From a virus, in the IMG/VR virus record IMGVR_UViG_3300015371_000021, positions 1-64,000 of that record: DNA of 64,000 bases. One strand, 5' to 3'. Position numbers and translations under genes: made by a program. Under the pieces are notes generated by a model. That model worked only from the letters and a program-made list of their open reading frames with translations, was not told the origin of the DNA and did not search any database. Below, in pieces: positions 1 to 7,426 of this stretch. How positions within the stretch are numbered: position 1 is the stretch's first letter; each line of letters opens with the position of its first letter.

Positions 1-1707
1 CCATACAGAGAAGGAATGCAGAGTAAAGGCATTTACGTTGGAGGTCCCCCACATAATTCGGCAGTGCTGCAGATCGATAATCGATCCAGGAGAGTTGTTC
101 GCCTGACCCGGCGTGCTGCCGCCTCCATACAAGTTATAGCGGTGGCGCTGCGGAATGATCTCGATGTCATCGAAAAACATCGTTATGTAACCCTGCGTAG
201 TCGAGGTTGCCGGCACCCAGAGCCCAGCGTACTTATGCGGCTGATTGATGTTGGTGCCGGGCGGCAGATTGCATGTGCCGCTCTCGCCGGCAGTCAGCGC
301 GCTGTAGTCTTGACCCGCGCCATACCAATGGTGCCATCCTGAGTCGAACTCTGAGTTATCGCCGTCACGTTGAAACTCAAAAAAATCCCACTCTAGATTT
401 TGGTTATTATTCAGCTGCCCTAACCCAAAATTGCCATTGCTTTCGGCGGCATTTGTCCAGTACGCCGGCCAGCCATTGGAATGCGCCACAGTACCGGCGA
501 TCGATATTACCGCCTCAAAATACCCGCCACCGCCAAACGCCACGCCGGTATTTCCGGCGCACGTGTTCAGCTCGTCGTTGAACGGACTGGTGCCGCCGGG
601 AATCCGGATCGTGCCGTCGCCATTCTGCACGATGTTGCCGCCGGCACCTGGAGTTCGGAACACGTTGACTCCCAGCGTCACATTCGGTCCCGCCGTTCGC
701 CTGGTAAAGCCAACCGCAGCCGCCACAGCCGGCACCCCCGGCGGTGGAGGCGGCGGCGGAGGCGCCGTCGCACTAACCGGCACGTTGATTACCGTACTAT
801 TCGGCCCCTGCCCCGTCGTGTTAGTGGCAAAGCCCTGCACATTGTACGTCCCGGTGCTCAGCCCAGAAATGACGATCCCAGGCGTCACCAAGGGCGAGGT
901 CGTGCCAATGCTGGTCCAATTCAACGTTCCGGTAATCGTTCCTGTCAACGACCACACGTACCACGTGCCGCCAATATTCACGTGATACAGGTTGTTGCCG
1001 ACCAGCAGCGCCTGCCCGAGATTCCAGGCCCCGGTCCAGACGCCGTTCGCCATCAGCGCATTGACCTGCCCGCCCGCGCTCGGCACCACCGTGTAAACGT
1101 TACCGAAGCTGTCGGTGAACGACGGCGCGTTCAGCGTGGTGTAGCGCGCCGTCGTCGCGTTCAAATACGTCCCTGACGTGCTCAGCTTATACTGTACCTG
1201 ATAGACCCCGGCGTTCTGTGCACCCCCCGTCGTCGGCACGGTGTAGGCAACCGTGATCGAGTTAGACGTCGTTCCCGCCGAGGCCACCACAGGCGCCCCA
1301 GGCGCTCCAGCGGCAGGCGGAGGCGGTGGTGGAGGCGGCCCAGGCGGCGAAGTGCCACCCGCCAGCCCTGGATGAGAGAACGAAAACCGCGTCGAGGTAA
1401 CCGACGAGCCCGCCGGCAACGGCAGCCATGACCCGGTGTTGTTGTCGCGATATTCCAGGGTCGGCGCCACCGTCATGTTGCCGATCGACCCCGACACCTG
1501 AAACGGCGTGAGGGGCGCCTGGGTACCGATCGTATCGATCGCCAGCGTTTCGCCACCACACGCCGCATAGGCATCCGGGAATAGCAGGCCGCCGATGGTG
1601 CCTAGAAAAGAGTGCTGTATTTGATCGCGAGGACACGCCTCGACCGGGTCAGCGCCCAGGAACACCCCCGCGCCAATCCCGCCCAGCAGTCGCCGCCGCC
1701 TCAACAT
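1..1707 (-). CDS. GH16-like lectin/glycosidase with N-terminal signal, 3' end beyond window
   Basis: Open frame of 569 codons from ATG at 1707 to the left edge with no stop, so the C-terminus is missing. The N-terminus has four arginines (residues 3-6), a hydrophobic stretch and a possible cleavage site near residue 24, resembling a twin-arginine signal. A proline-rich linker near residue 125 leads to a fibronectin-like segment. A second Pro/Gly linker precedes a concanavalin-like C-terminal half containing E439-W-D441-F-F-E444. That matches the ExDxxE catalytic motif of family GH16 (beta-glucanases, carrageenases, agarases). Aromatic and FDD-containing strands follow, as in GH16. Inferred role: surface polysaccharide binding or cleavage. 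Its start lies 90 bases from the next gene of the leftward operon. Family call moderately sure; substrate unknown. Confidence 0.65.
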   Translation of the reverse strand, partial: MLRRRRLLGGIGAGVFLGADPVEACPRDQIQHSFLGTIGGLLFPDAYAACGGETLAIDTIGTQAPLTPFQVSGSIGNMTVAPTLEYRDNNTGSWLPLPAGSSVTSTRFSFSHPGLAGGTSPPGPPPPPPPPAAGAPGAPVVASAGTTSNSITVAYTVPTTGGAQNAGVYQVQYKLSTSGTYLNATTARYTTLNAPSFTDSFGNVYTVVPSAGGQVNALMANGVWTGAWNLGQALLVGNNLYHVNIGGTWYVWSLTGTITGTLNWTSIGTTSPLVTPGIVISGLSTGTYNVQGFATNTTGQGPNSTVINVPVSATAPPPPPPPPGVPAVAAAVGFTRRTAGPNVTLGVNVFRTPGAGGNIVQNGDGTIRIPGGTSPFNDELNTCAGNTGVAFGGGGYFEAVISIAGTVAHSNGWPAYWTNAAESNGNFGLGQLNNNQNLEWDFFEFQRDGDNSEFDSGWHHWYGAGQDYSALTAGESGTCNLPPGTNINQPHKYAGLWVPATSTTQGYITMFFDDIEIIPQRHRYNLYGGGSTPGQANNSPGSIIDLQHCRIMWGTSNVNAFTLHSFSVW

Positions 1708-1797
1708 TGCGCCCAAAGTCCCCGTATCTCAGGGACCCCATGCCACAATCAGGGGACGTTTCGCTACCCGTAGACGCTAAATGTGGGGGAGGGGCGG

Positions 1798-2004
1798 TTA
1801 GGGGGCGTTATCGTTCACCGCCGCGTCGATCATCGCCTGCCACATCGCCACAATCAGATCGCGATTGCCGATCCATGACGCTACCGCGTCGATCATCACC
1901 GGATCAGGCTCGCGCGCCGCCTGCAGCGCCTCCCGCGCGCACTGCCGATAGTCACCCCAGTCCGCATCCTCGATCGCCGCCGCTACGCGCGCTAAGAGCT
2001 TCAC
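1798..2004 (-). CDS. small hypothetical protein (68 aa)
   Basis: GTG start at 2004 overlaps the stop of the upstream lysozyme-like gene by GTGA, which indicates translational coupling and decides the start. The product is helical and Ala-rich, with tryptophans, and ends in NDNAP. I do not recognise a family. A longer reading from 2100 would overlap its neighbour by 100 bases and is less likely. Confidence 0.6.
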   Translation of the reverse strand: MKLLARVAAAIEDADWGDYRQCAREALQAAREPDPVMIDAVASWIGNRDLIVAMWQAMIDAAVNDNAP

Positions 2005-2606
2005 GGCACGTCCGACGGCGCTGGCGGGACCCCTAGCCCCTCCAAGCCCAAAGATGGGGGCGGGGGCGCCAACGAGTGCACAAACTGTGGCGCAGGCCAA
2101 ATGCTAGGCGCTGCGGCCACCGGTGCCGGCGGTGACGCCGGCGCGGGCTTAACCACGCCCACCGCCTTCTGATAGTTCCCCGGCCAGTCCGCCGGACGCC
2201 GCTTTCCTGGCTTCCACAGCCGCAGGTAATACTCCCATGCCGCGTCCTGCTCGCCGATCGCCGGCAGCGGGTCAGGGTCGCTCCACAGCAGCAGCCGACC
2301 AAATGCGCACGCCACCGGGTCGTGATATTGCAGTGCAGCAAAGGCTGAGGCCACGGGTATGTCGTTGGTGTCCAGCACCTGCCGCGCCAGATGCGGCAGC
2401 TTCTGCATCACCTCCGCCACTCCAATCCGCTCGAATTGCAAGTAGCTCAGCGCCGTGCCTTGTCCCAGCTGCTTACGAGCTGCCCAATTGGTCTCCTGCC
2501 CGGCGATCGCCACCAGCATCACCCGCGCCTCATCGCGCGTCATATACCCCGGCAGCAACGCCAGCCCAGGCTCGACGCAGCGCTCTAGGAAGAGGAGGGG
2601 GGTCAT
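2001..2606 (-). CDS. lysozyme-fold protein, candidate cell-wall hydrolase (201 aa)
   Basis: Residues 30-60 read AIAGQETNWAARKQ followed by SYLQFE. This resembles the transglycosylase/lysozyme pattern of a catalytic Glu (E38) followed by a Gly/Gln-Phe turn. The middle contains a LLLWSDPDPLPA segment and a W..Y..LW.PGKR motif that I associate with a conserved phage family. The last 50 residues are Pro/Ala-rich. No signal peptide is seen. It is coupled by ATGA to the tailspike gene upstream and by GTGA to the gene downstream. It could be the endolysin or a virion-associated muramidase. The fold assignment is inference from motif spacing. Confidence 0.5.
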   Translation of the reverse strand: MTPLLFLERCVEPGLALLPGYMTRDEARVMLVAIAGQETNWAARKQLGQGTALSYLQFERIGVAEVMQKLPHLARQVLDTNDIPVASAFAALQYHDPVACAFGRLLLWSDPDPLPAIGEQDAAWEYYLRLWKPGKRRPADWPGNYQKAVGVVKPAPASPPAPVAAAPSIWPAPQFVHSLAPPPPSLGLEGLGVPPAPSDVP

Positions 2607-3700
2607 AGAGAACCACCGCCAATCACATTACCCGAACCCGTATTGATCACCGGGTTTTTGACATCGCTGTAAACATTGGACTGCACATTGTTCCCCTTGG
2701 ACGTGGCCTGCAGCACCACACCAGCCCGCAAAGTGCTGAAGCTATTACCGGTAATAGCTACCCCAGCCCCCGAATTGCTGTAAACCACGACACCATAAGC
2801 GCGCTCAAGTTCATTGAACCCCGAGAAACAGTTCCCCACGACCGCTCCACGATGCGTCTCGATCAGATTCAGTCCAACCGCCTGTCCAGACTTGGGGCCA
2901 GGAATAAATACTACGTTCCCGCTGAAGGTCAGGTCAGGAATGAAGGTGGCCGTATTGACCGCGGCAACCGTGCAGTTGAATTGCGAGGCACTTATGCTCA
3001 GCTGATCCAGCCCAGTTAAGCCGGCTACAGCATCGACCCCCACCATACAGCCAGTGAAATTCCCAGCAGTGATCGACACCCCCTGAACGTAGTCTCCATA
3101 CTCAACACCAGCGTTCAAGTAATTGAATGTGCAGCCGCTTAGGTTATAGACCACCGGCGGAAGAACCTCACTGCCGCGCACCAACAACCCCGTCCCTTGT
3201 GCCAGGGCGTTGCCGGTCACCATTACGTTGCTCAGATTCACATTCGACACATAATGAAGGTCTATACCGTACGACCAGTAGTTCGCTGCAGCTGGGGCAT
3301 CGGTGCCGCTCACCCACACGTTGCTGATGTCCGATAGCTCAGTATTGCCAGGGTTGGGGATGGCATTGGCGGAATTGAACAGCTTGATAGCCGCGTTGCC
3401 TGTGCCAGTTGCGCCCCCCAGCACGCTGAAGTCCCTCAGGTGCACCGAATGAAACTGATCCGACACGGTAAACCTAAAACCAGCATTGTCAGGGAACTGA
3501 AAGATCGTGTTGCGCACGCCAGCGCCAAACATGTGTAGGCGTCCGGTCCCGGTGATCGGCGCTGTGCAGACGTAGGTTCCAGACGGAACAAGGAGGGTTT
3601 GGTTATCCTTTAGACACACACGGACTGCCGCCTGAATAGCCACTGTATCGTCGGTCGAGCCGTCTCCCCTGGCCCCAAAGTTACCGACCGTGACGCTCAC
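2603..3700 (-). CDS. right-handed beta-helix tailspike, pectate-lyase superfamily (365 aa)
   Basis: The N-terminus carries the classic pectate-lyase/tailspike entry motif, NFGARGDGSTDDTVAIQAA. Then come many short Asn/Val/Gly-rich beta-helix coils (for example LSNVMVTGNAL, VAITGNSF) up to the C-terminus. This fold is typical of phage depolymerase tailspikes that cleave capsule, LPS or exopolysaccharide. GTG at 3700 overlaps the stop of the hydroxylase gene by GTGA and is preferred over an in-frame ATG at 3730. No head-binding domain is visible, so attachment may be through another protein. Substrate cannot be read from sequence. Confidence 0.8.
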   Translation of the reverse strand: MSVTVGNFGARGDGSTDDTVAIQAAVRVCLKDNQTLLVPSGTYVCTAPITGTGRLHMFGAGVRNTIFQFPDNAGFRFTVSDQFHSVHLRDFSVLGGATGTGNAAIKLFNSANAIPNPGNTELSDISNVWVSGTDAPAAANYWSYGIDLHYVSNVNLSNVMVTGNALAQGTGLLVRGSEVLPPVVYNLSGCTFNYLNAGVEYGDYVQGVSITAGNFTGCMVGVDAVAGLTGLDQLSISASQFNCTVAAVNTATFIPDLTFSGNVVFIPGPKSGQAVGLNLIETHRGAVVGNCFSGFNELERAYGVVVYSNSGAGVAITGNSFSTLRAGVVLQATSKGNNVQSNVYSDVKNPVINTGSGNVIGGGSL

Positions 3701-4245
3701 CGCAGCGGCGCCTCGCCCAAAATCCAACACACCAACGACCAGCGCTCGCCCGACGTCACCGGCAAAGCCCGGTGCAGCATCATCGACGAAAACAGCGCCA
3801 TGTCCCCTCGCCTTAATTCCACCCGATCTCCCCCGACCTCCAGCCCGCCGCCTTCATAACTCTCGGGATCGGTCAGCTCGATAGACACGGAAATCTTCCG
3901 CCGGCTCATCGGCCCCGCGCCGATATCCACATGATTGCGATACTCCTGTCCCACGCCATACCGCGTCAGCTGCCCCGACCGGATCGGCTGAATGTCGTAC
4001 CAATACTTGGCATTGTATTCGTCGACGCGGGCGTTGATCCGATCGAACACCCACCCCGCGCCCTGCTCAGCATACAGCCACCGAATGCCGCTGTCCCTGA
4101 TCTGCTCCCCAGTATGGCGGTGCAGCACCGACCGATGCTCCGGCAGCGCCTCTGCCATCTCCAAGATGGCGCGGCATTCCAGCGCGGAAAACGCACCGTG
4201 CGAAACTTCGGAGTAGAAGAACTGATCCCACTCATGCATCAGCAA
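3697..4245 (-). CDS. 2-oxoglutarate/Fe(II)-dependent hydroxylase (PKHD type, 182 aa)
   Basis: The C-terminal double-stranded beta-helix core shows the iron ligands H105-x-D107 and distal H158, plus R168 for 2-oxoglutarate. The spacing and flanks (RKISVSIELTDPESYEGGGL, then LHRALPVTSGERWSL) match prolyl-4-hydroxylase/PKHD-type oxygenases. The target is unknown: a virion protein, a host protein or a nucleotide base. It lies between the tailspike gene (coupled by GTGA) and a membrane protein, inside the leftward late-type operon. ATG at 4245 and ATG at 4239 both overlap the upstream stop; either is possible. Confidence 0.85.
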   Translation of the reverse strand: MLMHEWDQFFYSEVSHGAFSALECRAILEMAEALPEHRSVLHRHTGEQIRDSGIRWLYAEQGAGWVFDRINARVDEYNAKYWYDIQPIRSGQLTRYGVGQEYRNHVDIGAGPMSRRKISVSIELTDPESYEGGGLEVGGDRVELRRGDMALFSSMMLHRALPVTSGERWSLVCWILGEAPLR

Positions 4246-4438
4246 TCATCCCCATCACGAAACCAACCGCCCCAACCACAGTCACAGGAATGATCACCAC
4301 AGCAATCAGCCACGGGCTAACGCCCAGCCGAAACTGCGCATAGACGCAGCACATCGCCAGCAACATACTCATCGCATACAGCGCACAAAACATGACGACG
4401 AACCGCAGCAAAACCGCCACCGTGTCCCATTCGTTCAT
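4232..4438 (-). CDS. small two-helix membrane protein (68 aa)
   Basis: Two long hydrophobic segments (about residues 8-32 and 42-66) joined by a short QFRLG loop. It overlaps the downstream hydroxylase gene. Size and topology would suit a holin or other membrane-active lysis protein, since a lysozyme-fold gene lies in the same operon. No specific family is recognised. Confidence 0.6.
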   Translation of the reverse strand: MNEWDTVAVLLRFVVMFCALYAMSMLLAMCCVYAQFRLGVSPWLIAVVIIPVTVVGAVGFVMGMIADA

Positions 4439-4480
4439 TTGTAGCCCCCAGAGGGGCCTAGCCGATGCGCCCGCGTCGGA

Positions 4481-4711
4481 TCAAGTCAGGCGGTCAGGCG
4501 TAGGGCATGTGCCCAACCATGCTGCCACATGCTGGTGCCCCGCAGTGCCCAGCGATCCTGCCACATGCTGGTGCCCCGCAGTGCCCAGCGATCCTGCCGC
4601 ATGGGAATAGTCCCCCATGTATTGCTGCTGCCCCGCATACATCTCCCGCCACCACAGCGGCCCCCGGTCTTCCTGCCAACCGTCCGGTTTGGTCGTATTT
4701 TCATCGGTCAT
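4481..4711 (-). CDS. small hypothetical protein with a duplicated 12-residue segment (76 aa)
   Basis: ATG at 4711 has AGGA nine bases upstream, so it is preferred to an in-frame GTG at 4744. The N-terminal half has a WWREMYAGQQQYMGDY segment. The C-terminal half repeats AGSLGTAGHQHV twice, encoded by an exact 36-bp tandem duplication. Function unknown. Confidence 0.6.
   Translation of the reverse strand: MTDENTTKPDGWQEDRGPLWWREMYAGQQQYMGDYSHAAGSLGTAGHQHVAGSLGTAGHQHVAAWLGTCPTPDRLT
4525..4596. repeat. exact 36-bp tandem duplication
   Basis: Two identical 36-bp units lie head to tail (4525-4560 and 4561-4596), each beginning CCACATGCTGG. They encode the repeated AGSLGTAGHQHV segment in frame, so the duplication lengthens the product by 12 residues without breaking it. 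The perfect identity suggests a recent slippage event. Confidence 0.95.
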
Positions 4712-4895
4712 GCTGATTGTCCTGCGAAGTGTAGTATCCGCCACGAAGGGCGGCGATTGCTTCTGATGCAGCTTCTAGGAAGTCAGACCACTCTGGGTTC
4801 GGCGGAAGGTTCGCAGCAATTGCACGAGCTACGCGATCAATCTCCGCAGCGTCCAATTCGGCCTCCGTCCAGCGGGTCGTCTGCTCATTAGCCAT
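4701..4895 (-). CDS. small hypothetical protein (64 aa)
   Basis: ATG at 4895 lies inside the end of the upstream gene (8-base overlap). The product is acidic and helical (TEAELDAAEIDRVARAI). No family is recognised. It is part of the leftward operon. Confidence 0.65.
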   Translation of the reverse strand: MANEQTTRWTEAELDAAEIDRVARAIAANLPPNPEWSDFLEAASEAIAALRGGYYTSQDNQHDR

Positions 4896-5067
4896 CCTGA
4901 TCCTCCACCAGCGGAACCGTCACCCATATTAGCCGCCCATCGCGGTCGCGAATGCGTTGCTGAAGCCGAGGCCAGCGTTCAGGGCCAATCCAGCGCAGAG
5001 CCCCCTCTCTTTGCAGGATTCGGTCCATACTCTCCAGCAGCCCCTCGGTCGTTTCGTTATTCGCCAT
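4888..5067 (-). CDS. small hypothetical protein (59 aa)
   Basis: ATG at 5067 is preceded by a strong GGGAGGAA ribosome-binding site seven bases upstream. The product (MANNETTEGLLESMDRIL...) has an ERWPRLQQRIRDRDGR segment. Function unknown. Confidence 0.7.
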   Translation of the reverse strand: MANNETTEGLLESMDRILQREGALRWIGPERWPRLQQRIRDRDGRLIWVTVPLVEDQDG

Positions 5068-5194
5068 TTAGATGTTCCTCCCGCTTGCCAAACCTCATCC
5101 ACAGCCAAAATACCGGAATATCAGGCGAACCTGGTTGTTTGCCCGCTCCACTTCGAGGCGAGGTGGGGTCGTTTGGGATGTGGGTTTCTGATCG

Positions 5195-5428
5195 TCACTC
5201 ACCGACCACCTCCATCGCCTGCTCGATAGCTTCAAGCTGATCGGCTGCATCCAACACTTCAGTCAACGCCTCCTCGCAATACTTCAACTCACCGTCGAAC
5301 TCCGCCATGAGACGCGAGAGGTGCTTGGCAGCCATGAGAGTGCGGGAGCGTGCCTTCGAGAGAGCGCGCTCAGCTTCGGCGGCCCACTCCGGGGTGCCGG
5401 GAGTAAGTGTCGTTTGCTTATCCCCCAT
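5195..5428 (-). CDS. small coiled-coil hypothetical protein (77 aa)
   Basis: ATG at 5428 follows a GGAGGAT ribosome-binding site and overlaps the end of the upstream regulator gene. The sequence is strongly helical with heptad-like leucines, rich in Ala and Glu. No family is recognised. About 125 bases without a gene separate it from the next gene downstream. Confidence 0.65.
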   Translation of the reverse strand: MGDKQTTLTPGTPEWAAEAERALSKARSRTLMAAKHLSRLMAEFDGELKYCEEALTEVLDAADQLEAIEQAMEVVGE

Positions 5429-5621
5429 GCTGATCCTCCAGTCTCGTGCGTCGCCGAATGAACTGTGCCCTGCTGAGACCCACAGCACGCGCTCCAGCCC
5501 CAGTTCCCAGCGTCATAAACTTGCGTATCTTGTCGTCAGATACCGTCACCGGCCGACCAGGAAGGCGACCCTTTTTGGCAGCCTTACGCATGCCATCCAA
5601 CGTTTTCTTGCTGCGCGACAT
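5418..5621 (-). CDS. small helix-turn-helix DNA-binding protein (67 aa)
   Basis: The basic N-terminus (RKAAKKGRLPGRP) followed by a helix-turn-helix-like stretch (GARAVGLSRAQFIRRR) resembles the C-terminal DNA-binding arm of Hin-type serine recombinases, without any catalytic domain. It is the first gene after the leftward promoter at 5657-5685, so it is well placed to act as a local regulator of the divergent promoter pair. ATG at 5621 is chosen over an in-frame GTG at 5636. Confidence 0.6.
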   Translation of the reverse strand: MSRSKKTLDGMRKAAKKGRLPGRPVTVSDDKIRKFMTLGTGAGARAVGLSRAQFIRRRTRLEDQHGG

Positions 5622-5651
5622 CGCTGATTTATACACTCCGCAAACTAAGCG

Positions 5652-5680
5652 TTGACAGGGTATAGTAAAGGTCTCATATT
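5652..5680 (+). promoter_or_regulatory. rightward sigma70-like promoter
   Basis: TTGACA (5652-5657), 17-base spacer, CATATT (5675-5680). It points at the gene starting at 5721. It shares nearly all its bases with a leftward promoter, so the two probably exclude each other. Confidence 0.6.
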
Positions 5681-5685
5681 GTCAA
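5657..5685 (-). promoter_or_regulatory. leftward sigma70-like promoter overlapping the rightward one
   Basis: On the minus strand TTGACA is at 5685-5680, with TACCCT 17 bases on (5662-5657) or TATACC 15 bases on (5664-5659). It would transcribe the leftward block starting with the helix-turn-helix gene at 5621. Confidence 0.5.
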
Positions 5686-5720
5686 TCAGGAAGGCTAGTA
5701 GGAAACCCCGGATAGAAGCC

Positions 5721-5897
5721 ATGGACCCCTTTGAGACAATTTCCGAAGTCTTCATTGAGACGCGGCGTATTGCCCTAGAACAGGCTATTGCGGCCTGTGA
5801 AAAAGAGCGCGTATCTGACCCGGATAACGCAGATGACGATACGTATAACCGAGCTATCGGTCATTGCGTGGATGCCATACGCGGACTGATGGCCTAA
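5721..5897 (+). CDS. small acidic hypothetical protein (58 aa)
   Basis: ATG at 5721, preceded by GATAGAAG, follows the rightward promoter at 5652. The product is helical (ISEVFIETRRIALEQAIAACEKE) and unassigned. The leader phrase AACCCCGGATAG recurs before the gene at 6124. Confidence 0.65.
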   Translation: MDPFETISEVFIETRRIALEQAIAACEKERVSDPDNADDDTYNRAIGHCVDAIRGLMA

Positions 5898-5910
5898 ACC
5901 CCAATTTGCG

Positions 5911-6027
5911 ATGAGCGCGCGTGAGCATCGCAGATCGTGGCCGGAGCGTAGTCCGGCAATTGGCGGGGCGTCAGCGCACGCAGGCGTCCCGCCACATGAA
6001 AGCAAACCCCCGAAAGGAAGCCGGTGA
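5911..6027 (+). CDS. possible small basic protein (38 aa)
   Basis: Short frame from ATG 5911 whose stop overlaps the next GTG start as GTGA, the coupling pattern used throughout this genome. No ribosome-binding site is obvious and the sequence (Arg/Pro/Ser/His-rich) has no recognisable family. It may be untranslated. Confidence 0.3.
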   Translation: MSAREHRRSWPERSPAIGGASAHAGVPPHESKPPKGSR

Positions 6028-6104
6028 AAGACATAGTGTTCATAATGGCGTTGCTAAGTCTTCTGTTTCTCGGCTACCTCGGCGGCGCCGGATACATTCA
6101 CTAA
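6024..6104 (+). CDS. tiny membrane peptide (26 aa)
   Basis: GTG at 6024 follows AAAGGAAG. The whole product is one hydrophobic helix (IVFIMALLSLLFLGYLGG). A single-span phage microprotein is likely; role unknown. Confidence 0.45.
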   Translation: MKDIVFIMALLSLLFLGYLGGAGYIH

Positions 6105-6123
6105 ACCCCGGATAGGAACAGAG

Positions 6124-7041
6124 ATGAATATCATAACTTGGCCATATGTCCTGCGTCGCGGTCATAACGACAACCCAGCTGGTGGCGCGTGTGCAATGGA
6201 TGCAGTGAACTGGCTAGTGCACGGTAAACATGGTGATACACCAGAATGCGCCTGCCCCGTCATTACATCTTATGTCATTCGCGGAAACGACGCGATGCCA
6301 GATGACGTACGGCAAAACCTATTGCCGTACTTGCACCGAATCGCGGGTAGTCGCAGCAAGACGCATCAAGTTGCGCGAACACGCATTCTTGCTCTCGGCG
6401 CATTGCGTGTATGTGCCCCACGTGCATTGGACTTGGCTGGCTTACACGATCATGCAGCCACGCTACGGAGTTTGCCTGACAACGTAGACATAACGGCGGC
6501 AGTGGTAAAATGCCTAGCGGCCGTCAGGCCGGCGCGAAGAAGGGCAAAGGCGACGGCAAAGACGAATACAGAAGCAGCAGCAGCGCGCATAAGGGCCGAG
6601 ACGACGGCATGGATGGTAACGAAGACAGCAGCGGCGGCATGGGCAGAGGCGGCGCGGACAATGACGGAGGCAGAAGAAACGAAGGCGTGGACGATGACGA
6701 TGACAACAGCAGAGGCGGCGGATGCAGCGAAGGCGACGGCAGAGACAATAACAGATATAGCAGCATGGACAGCATTGAAAGCGGCGGAAATAGCAGCAAC
6801 AATGGTGGATACAGTGGTGGATGCAGTGGTGGATGCAGCGGCATGGGAGATGGAGGCGTGGGGCGACTACTTCGTTATCCTAAACGCGGTGCTTAATGCT
6901 GGCCCCCAAGGCGAGCCGTGGAGCGCTGATCAGATCGAAATAGGCAGCGCCCTATACCGATCCGCCAATGGCGCCGCCAACATTGGCTCAATGCTCAGTC
7001 TCGGCGATGCTACCCGCCCACACGACGGACAAATCTTCTAA
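6124..7041 (+). CDS. CAMxAVNWL-family protein, copy 1, with low-complexity middle (305 aa)
   Basis: The first 75 residues match the 269-residue product at 20865 closely: NPAGGACAMDAVNWLVHGKH, then CACPV, NDAM, and LLPYLHRIAGSRS. The end matches too (DYFVILNAVLNAGPQGEPWSAD). The conserved cysteines (GGAC, CAC) suggest a metal- or redox-active fold, but I cannot name the family's function. The middle (about residues 140-240) is Ala/Thr/Glu low complexity, encoded by a run of ACRGCG-like trinucleotides. The last 54 bases run into the convergent gene at 6988, and the C-terminus is about 15 residues longer than copy 2, as if an earlier stop was lost. Confidence 0.75.
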   Translation: MNIITWPYVLRRGHNDNPAGGACAMDAVNWLVHGKHGDTPECACPVITSYVIRGNDAMPDDVRQNLLPYLHRIAGSRSKTHQVARTRILALGALRVCAPRALDLAGLHDHAATLRSLPDNVDITAAVVKCLAAVRPARRRAKATAKTNTEAAAARIRAETTAWMVTKTAAAAWAEAARTMTEAEETKAWTMTMTTAEAADAAKATAETITDIAAWTALKAAEIAATMVDTVVDAVVDAAAWEMEAWGDYFVILNAVLNAGPQGEPWSADQIEIGSALYRSANGAANIGSMLSLGDATRPHDGQIF

Positions 7042-7236
7042 CTGCTCCAGCAAAATCTCAAGTATCTGCGCCGTGTATGGCTCAAAGTCGCTCCCATAGC
7101 CCGCCTTCAGCCCAGCCACTAACAACGTAGCCAACGCAGCCACCACGTCATCCCATGACTGGCCACAACATAGCTCATTCAGCCTCATGCCCAGCTCTAC
7201 AATCTCGCCGACCTCTAGAGGAATATCGTCAGCCAC
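6988..7236 (-). CDS. hypothetical acidic protein (82 aa)
   Basis: Helical, Leu-rich acidic product (LEVGEIVELGMRLNEL...LEILLEQLEDL). It is the last gene of the leftward 7.0-9.7 kb operon and converges with the rightward gene ending at 7041. No family is recognised. Confidence 0.65.
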   Translation of the reverse strand: MADDIPLEVGEIVELGMRLNELCCGQSWDDVVAALATLLVAGLKAGYGSDFEPYTAQILEILLEQLEDLSVVWAGSIAETEH

Positions 7237-7426
7237 CGCCGTCCAAACCCTCTATCGCAATCTCCAGCATATCGGCACAGTCGCGAATGGACTCGTCGCC
7301 TTGCTCGTCAGCGCACTTGCGCATCGCCGCAATGGCCGTCCGATACCCATTGTAAAAACTCATGTGCACCATCGGCTGAATACAACACTCCCAGTGCTCG
7401 CTTAGGTCTGGCTTGTGCCAAGCCAT
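7229..7426 (-). CDS. hypothetical protein (65 aa)
   Basis: ATG at 7426 overlaps the preceding stop (TGATG). The product is rich in Trp, Cys and His (MAWHKPDLSEHWECC...) and then helical (YRTAIAAMRKCADEQGDESIRDCADMLE would form an amphipathic helix). No family is recognised. Confidence 0.65.
   Translation of the reverse strand: MAWHKPDLSEHWECCIQPMVHMSFYNGYRTAIAAMRKCADEQGDESIRDCADMLEIAIEGLDGGG

Noticed and set aside
431-985. Plus-strand frame of 184 residues near the left edge
   Set aside because: It lies opposite the GH16-like frame, which is open across the whole region and has a readable motif. The plus frame has shadow composition.
4525-4596. CRISPR-like repeat
   Set aside because: The two units are adjacent with no spacer and lie in frame inside a gene.
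5418-5621. Serine recombinase
   Set aside because: Only the C-terminal DNA-binding-like part is present; no catalytic domain is encoded nearby.
6510-6896. Plus-strand Gly/Asp/Ser-rich frame inside copy 1
   Set aside because: Artefact of the trinucleotide-rich run, which keeps several frames open. The frame that joins the conserved N- and C-terminal blocks is the real one.
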